Of a stretch of 64,000 bases of DNA, positions 60,117-64,000 are shown one piece after another. The notes beneath the pieces were generated by a model, which searched no databases, was not told the DNA's origin, and worked only from the letters and a program-made list of their open reading frames with translations. The DNA is from a virus: IMG/VR virus record IMGVR_UViG_3300047666_001143, positions 1-64,000 of that record. One strand, written 5' to 3'. The translations under genes and the position numbers were made by a program. How positions within the stretch are numbered: position 1 is the stretch's first letter; each line of letters begins with the position of its first letter.

Positions 60117-62462
60117 GTCACTTTTTTTACCTAGGTTTATAAGTGCTGCGGTGGGTTTCCATTTTTCTCCTTTTTCTTTTGAGAGGAGTTGTTGTTTCCT
60201 TTGCTCATAAGATGCCTGTGCCCTTTTAATTTCGTAACGTATTTTTAGTTGTTCTTTTATAGGAGCACTCTCATATCTACTCATATCTATACTTTTGCTA
60301 TCTAACCTGTCATTATATACATCTTCTGGGCTTCTTCCGTCACTTATATTCCCTACATCATTAAAGTCATATACATCATATACATATACATTTCCATCTG
60401 GTCCTTCCATAATACTCGCTTGACCTAATGTTAATAACAAAGTTATTTCTTCTTTGTTATTGTAAAGTGATGATGGGTTTTCGTATACACTGGACATTAT
60501 ATCTGAGACTCCAGATCCTTTTAAGTCGGTACCTTCTCTTATATCATCATATCCAAAATAAGATTGTAGTTTCCCATCTTTAACAGCTAGTTTTTTCATC
60601 TTTTCTATTTCATTACTGCTAAAATTCTTTTCTGTTAAATTAGAACCCTCTCCTTTTAAGGATGAAAAACTCCTACTTATAGCGGGCTTAAACCTACTTT
60701 GAGTATCCTCCGAAATCATTTTTTTAAGATCATAAAAACTTTTTTCAGTATCTTTATCCCATATACCTGTTTCATTGCCAGGAGTATCTTTAAAATGTGT
60801 ATTCATTGTACGTTGGAACCCACTTACAAAATCCGATTTAATAGGTTCTTCTTTAAGGATTTCCTTTATACTGCTTGTTGTAAACCCAGACAAGGCAGCT
60901 ACTGTATTTTTACCTACTACTCCGTCTTTTTTTAATCCCTTATCCTTTTGGAATTGTTTAACGGCATCTCTTGTATCTTTTCCTATCTTACCATCTACTC
61001 CATATTTTCCTATATCATAACCTAATTCCTGTAATTTTGTTTGTATTTTCTTTGCTTCAACTTCATTAAATCCTTTTTCACTTTCTCTTTTATAGCTTAC
61101 GATTTTGTTTTGGTTGTCTATGTTAGAGATATTTAATTTTTCTTTTTTTGGTGTGTATAAAGAAGTGTTATTTTGTTGGAGCTCACTCTCTAAATTAGCT
61201 TTAAAGTTTACATCTTCTTTTGCAGTAATGCTGTTATATCTATCCTCTATAGCTTTATTTAATTCTTGCTCTTCTTTTTTTATTTCTAATAATGGATTTT
61301 CTTTTGATATCTTGTTTTCGTCTATTTTTATATTACCTAATATATTACTTGGTGGTACATATAAACTAGAAGAGGTTTGCAATGTGTCTTTTTCTAAATC
61401 CTTTTTTAGATTGTTTTTATCAGTTTTAGTGGTTAGACTTTTATAACTACCATATGTGTCCGTGGGTTTTACTTCTTTATTGGTATTTAAACTGTTCAAA
61501 TATTCAAATATACTAGCTTCCTCTTCTTTAGATACTTTTTCATTTTCACAAGGTGGTTGTCCTGGCCCTCCACAATTACTTTTTAAACTTCCTCCATCGG
61601 CAAAACCTTGTGTGTAAAATGAATCATCTCCTTGTTGTATGTAATTGTATAAATGTGATAAATCTTGTTGTTGTGGTTGGTAAGTACTTAAATCTTGTTG
61701 TGATTGTGTTTGTTGTTTAAATGCGTTCACAAAGTTATCTTCTTGTGTTTTTACATTTTTGCTTTTTTCTTCTTCTAATATTTTTCTTAAATCTTGTTCT
61801 GTTAATGGTTTTTCTTCTTCAACTTTTATTTCTGGTAGCGTGGCATAATTAGCAGGTACAAAAGTGTTGTCAACTTTTATTTCTGGTAGCGTGGCATAAT
61901 TAGCAGGTACAAAAGTGTTGTTAATTTTTCTCTCTGGATAGTCTACTCTGTATACCCCTTCTTCTGGTGTTTTTACTTCTTTTTTGTCTCTTTTTTTAAT
62001 ATCTGTTTTGTAGCCTACTTCATTGCCTAATTTTATTGCATGGCTAATTCTAGTATCATTATCTGCGTAATCTTTGTGTGGTCTCTCATAGTGTTGTGAG
62101 AAAGCTAAAGTTGCATCTTCGACAGTTTTAGATTGCTTTACTTTTCCCCATGCTCTTTTTTCTGTATTATTTAACTCCCAATCTATGAACTCTAACTGTC
62201 CTTTTAGTGTATTAAAATCGTCAGGTCTTATTTTTTTTAAATTATCTAACCTGTCACCTCTCCACTGTGCTACTCCATATGCAGTGTTATTATCCCCAAC
62301 AGCGTTTGGTCTGATATCCGTATAACTCTCTTTCATTAAATTCCCTACAATCCCTAAAGCTACCTGCGGCGTATATCCTTTTTCTTGTACAAAAAAGTTA
62401 TAAGCTATTTTTGCATTTTCTTTTGCACCTTTATCTCCTTCTATTAGTGTTCTTATCTTCAT
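60093..62462 (-). CDS. virion-associated lysozyme with PG-binding repeat
   Basis: 789 aa. Residues about 15-140 match the phage tail lysozyme type: GIVGNLMKES (putative catalytic Glu45), then NTAYGVAQWRGDR, and a Trp-rich helix. Residues about 465-525 are a peptidoglycan-binding 1 repeat (KIQTKLQELGYDIGKYGVDG ... TRDAVKQFQKDKGL ... VGKNT). A weaker second copy may follow at 545-590. Between them lies a long Gln/Pro-rich linker with two perfect 17-residue repeats at 182-215. Likely opens the cell wall during DNA entry; it starts one base from the upstream gene's stop. Confidence 0.85.
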   Translation of the reverse strand: MKIRTLIEGDKGAKENAKIAYNFFVQEKGYTPQVALGIVGNLMKESYTDIRPNAVGDNNTAYGVAQWRGDRLDNLKKIRPDDFNTLKGQLEFIDWELNNTEKRAWGKVKQSKTVEDATLAFSQHYERPHKDYADNDTRISHAIKLGNEVGYKTDIKKRDKKEVKTPEEGVYRVDYPERKINNTFVPANYATLPEIKVDNTFVPANYATLPEIKVEEEKPLTEQDLRKILEEEKSKNVKTQEDNFVNAFKQQTQSQQDLSTYQPQQQDLSHLYNYIQQGDDSFYTQGFADGGSLKSNCGGPGQPPCENEKVSKEEEASIFEYLNSLNTNKEVKPTDTYGSYKSLTTKTDKNNLKKDLEKDTLQTSSSLYVPPSNILGNIKIDENKISKENPLLEIKKEEQELNKAIEDRYNSITAKEDVNFKANLESELQQNNTSLYTPKKEKLNISNIDNQNKIVSYKRESEKGFNEVEAKKIQTKLQELGYDIGKYGVDGKIGKDTRDAVKQFQKDKGLKKDGVVGKNTVAALSGFTTSSIKEILKEEPIKSDFVSGFQRTMNTHFKDTPGNETGIWDKDTEKSFYDLKKMISEDTQSRFKPAISRSFSSLKGEGSNLTEKNFSSNEIEKMKKLAVKDGKLQSYFGYDDIREGTDLKGSGVSDIMSSVYENPSSLYNNKEEITLLLTLGQASIMEGPDGNVYVYDVYDFNDVGNISDGRSPEDVYNDRLDSKSIDMSRYESAPIKEQLKIRYEIKRAQASYEQRKQQLLSKEKGEKWKPTAALINLGKKSDLLGKAKS
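61820..61921 (-). repeat. 51-bp perfect tandem duplication in the lysozyme linker
   Basis: Two identical 51-bp units (61820-61870 and 61871-61921), in frame, encoding 17 residues each (FVPANYATLPEIKV core). Perfect identity implies a recent event or selection. Confidence 0.95.
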
Positions 62463-63389
62463 TTAACTTTGGGGATTAATTGTCTGCTCTGCCCATCTAA
62501 AATCTAAATTATGATTAGTATCTCCATTTCTCTCTAATCTAACTGTAAAAAAGTTACCTTTTAATCTTTCCAGTGTTTTCTTGTTGTAAAAAGATGCAGC
62601 TTTACTGTTTATAGTCTTGCCTATTTGATTTTCATCCCACAACCATATCGGTTGGTTATTTCTATTACTAATTACACGGTTATAGAAATAGTTCATATTG
62701 TATCTGTAATTATCATAAGAAATTAAAACCTCTTGCGTGTTGTCTATTTTTGTTATTGGATATTTGGATAATTGAGACAAAGTACCATTATTTAAAATTG
62801 GTATTAGGTTTCCTGAATTTTCATAATTATTATAAATTGTCGCAGTTGTAAAAGGATTTTCCTCTATTGGTGCAAAGTCATACTCATTATGATATCTCCT
62901 TAGTTGTGCATTCCAGCTAACATCTTCCAATCGTTTGCTAAAATAATCATTTTTTACAGGATACTCAATTATATAAGGAAATTTTTGACCATAAAATACT
63001 CTGTACGATTTATCGGTTAATAAGTGGCTCCAAAGTCCTTCTCTATCATCATCAGAATTCATTCCACTTTGAAAATAATCTGAGTGATTTATATAGTAAT
63101 TAGGTGCATAACTCATATAACTTTCCCAACTACCTGTCTCTGGTTTGTAGGTTACAGTCCAAGAAACGTCTTTAAAATATAGAGGATTAGATACAGATAT
63201 ATCTGTATAACTATCATTGAGAGTAGTGTCAATAGTATCTACACAGTCACAAGATGTATCTCCAAACTCATCTACAATTGTTGTACATCCTGCTGGGCAT
63301 TCTACATTTAGTATTTCCGTAGTTTTTACGCAAGTAAAATCACCGTTATCTTCTACTAATATATAATCTTCTGGGCAATTACAATTCAT
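62463..63389 (-). CDS. Cys-rich virion/tail protein
   Basis: 308 aa. The first 55 residues hold ten Cys in short pairs (CNC, CPAGC, CDC). The remainder (KDVSWTVTYKPETGSWESYMS, then aromatic-rich strands such as YYGQ/FPYIIEYPV patterns) is the kind of beta-rich domain I recall from tail or appendage proteins of crAss-like and other Bacteroidota phages. Exact role unknown; it follows the tail gene on its right within 11 bases. Confidence 0.6.
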   Translation of the reverse strand: MNCNCPEDYILVEDNGDFTCVKTTEILNVECPAGCTTIVDEFGDTSCDCVDTIDTTLNDSYTDISVSNPLYFKDVSWTVTYKPETGSWESYMSYAPNYYINHSDYFQSGMNSDDDREGLWSHLLTDKSYRVFYGQKFPYIIEYPVKNDYFSKRLEDVSWNAQLRRYHNEYDFAPIEENPFTTATIYNNYENSGNLIPILNNGTLSQLSKYPITKIDNTQEVLISYDNYRYNMNYFYNRVISNRNNQPIWLWDENQIGKTINSKAASFYNKKTLERLKGNFFTVRLERNGDTNHNLDFRWAEQTINPQS

Positions 63390-63400
63390 TTATTTTATAT

Positions 63401-64000
63401 TTATACAGGGCATTCTAAGTCTAATATCTCCCAAGCCGTATTAGAAATACCTGCCACTATTATACTCATTTGTGTCGGTTCTGCTGTGGTTTTATTGAAA
63501 GTAAGCTTTATATTACCGTCTGATGCTAGAGAAGAAGATATAGGATAATTTGCAACTACTCCTATTTGATTCCCTACGCTTCCGTTAGATCTGTCTGTAC
63601 CTGAATAATCTGCTATATCAGCACTACTATAGTTTACAGCTATAGTACCATTAGGTTGAAATGTACTGCCATCATATAAAAACTTATTGAAAGATGTAAT
63701 ATTTTGAATTTCAGTAACGGAATTTTGAACACTGTCACCTACAAAAAGAGAATCAGCAACTATAGCTCCATTCCATACCAACTGTATCCTATCAGGTACT
63801 GAAAATGAATTAAATTCTACTGTTACTTGCCCTGTGTCAGATCCTACCGTAGCGTTAACTTCATAATATCCTTCTTGTCCATTTGCTGAAAGGCTTCCTC
63901 CACATGCTATTGCCACTAATTCAGCTGTTACAGGTACAATAATTAAGTCTCCTGTACAACCATCAATTTCGTTGTAAGGTGTAATAGTATAAGTCGCTGT
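63401..64000 (-). CDS. tail/appendage protein, 5' part outside window
   Basis: Open through the right edge; a GTG at 63916 is not the start, because the frame continues (reading PYNEIDGCTGDLIIVPV upstream). The visible 199 residues are beta-rich, Ser/Thr/Asn-rich; TVEFNSFSVPDRIQLVWNG and VGD patterns resemble beta-sandwich modules in Flavobacterium surface and tail-fibre proteins. Probably the end of a fibre or receptor-binding protein. Confidence 0.6.
   Translation of the reverse strand, partial: TATYTITPYNEIDGCTGDLIIVPVTAELVAIACGGSLSANGQEGYYEVNATVGSDTGQVTVEFNSFSVPDRIQLVWNGAIVADSLFVGDSVQNSVTEIQNITSFNKFLYDGSTFQPNGTIAVNYSSADIADYSGTDRSNGSVGNQIGVVANYPISSSLASDGNIKLTFNKTTAEPTQMSIIVAGISNTAWEILDLECPV

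Noticed and set aside
1-64000. CRISPR arrays, insertion sequences, integrase or attachment sites
   Set aside because: No regularly spaced repeats, transposase or recombinase motifs were seen on either strand.

Overview
The window reads as about 64 kb of a large tailed phage (Caudoviricetes) of a Bacteroidota host, probably a flavobacterium. The evidence is low GC (roughly 30%), A-rich leaders without Shine-Dalgarno sites, and host-type promoters of the form TTTG-N19/20-TANNTTTG. It also has tightly packed small phage genes, a phage replication and nucleotide set (family A polymerase, DnaB-like helicase, two primase-like proteins, ribonucleotide reductase, ThyX, kinase, nucleotidase, RNA ligase) and very long virion ORFs. 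The gene style resembles large Cellulophaga podoviruses and crAss-like phages, but I could not find the crAss-type virion RNA polymerase motif here. No integrase, CRISPR array or insertion sequence was seen.

Layout. 1-8.0 kb (+): small Cys-rich proteins, a DEDDy exonuclease, two structured non-coding RNA stretches (2.6-2.9 kb and 3.36-4.26 kb, the second containing a tRNA-Met(CAU)), a PD-(D/E)XK nuclease and a lipoprotein. 8.1-10.9 kb (+): a promoter, a structured leader or sRNA with a strong terminator, then nrdB-nrdA. 11-29.3 kb (+): RNA ligase, two Cys-rich or membrane micro-genes, phosphoesterase, MazG-like enzyme, DEDDh exonuclease, DnaB-like helicase, alpha-CTD-like protein, HD alarmone-hydrolase-like protein, J-domain protein, adenine methyltransferase, SLOG protein, RNase HI, an MmcB-like nuclease and DNA polymerase A. 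29.4-34.4 kb (+): a run of small, translationally coupled unknowns plus a DUF262/GmrS-N-like protein. 34.4-41.3 kb (+): ThyX, guanylate-kinase-like enzyme, deoxynucleotidase, primase-polymerase, A1-like phosphoesterase, minimal nucleotidyltransferase. At 41.25-41.34 kb the early/replication strand meets the virion strand at a ladder of hairpins.

41.3-64 kb (-): the virion operon, read from right to left: a partial tail or appendage protein, a Cys-rich structural protein, a virion lysozyme with a peptidoglycan-binding repeat, a 777-aa scaffold/portal-complex-type protein, then three very large putative ejection proteins (966, 2028 and 2240 aa) and a 121-aa protein between the last two. The 2240-aa protein carries an ADP-ribosyltransferase-like segment, a degenerate zincin-like segment and a C-terminal membrane segment. 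A small + strand membrane gene interrupts this operon.

Transcription. All visible promoters look host-type at the -7 box, but two arrangements recur. In one (866, 2089, 13629, 29379) an 11-bp-periodic repeat resembling TTAACA-N5-TTAAGA ends exactly 20 nt before the -7 box and takes the place of the -33 TTTG. In the other (11006, 12717, 19390, 20568, 39040) a related repeat starts 52-54 nt upstream of the -7 box and an intrinsic terminator lies between, with TTTG, or a near match, inside the terminator hairpin. This suggests timed expression classes using a phage regulator. It is the observation I consider most likely to be new, together with the large RNA around the tRNA.
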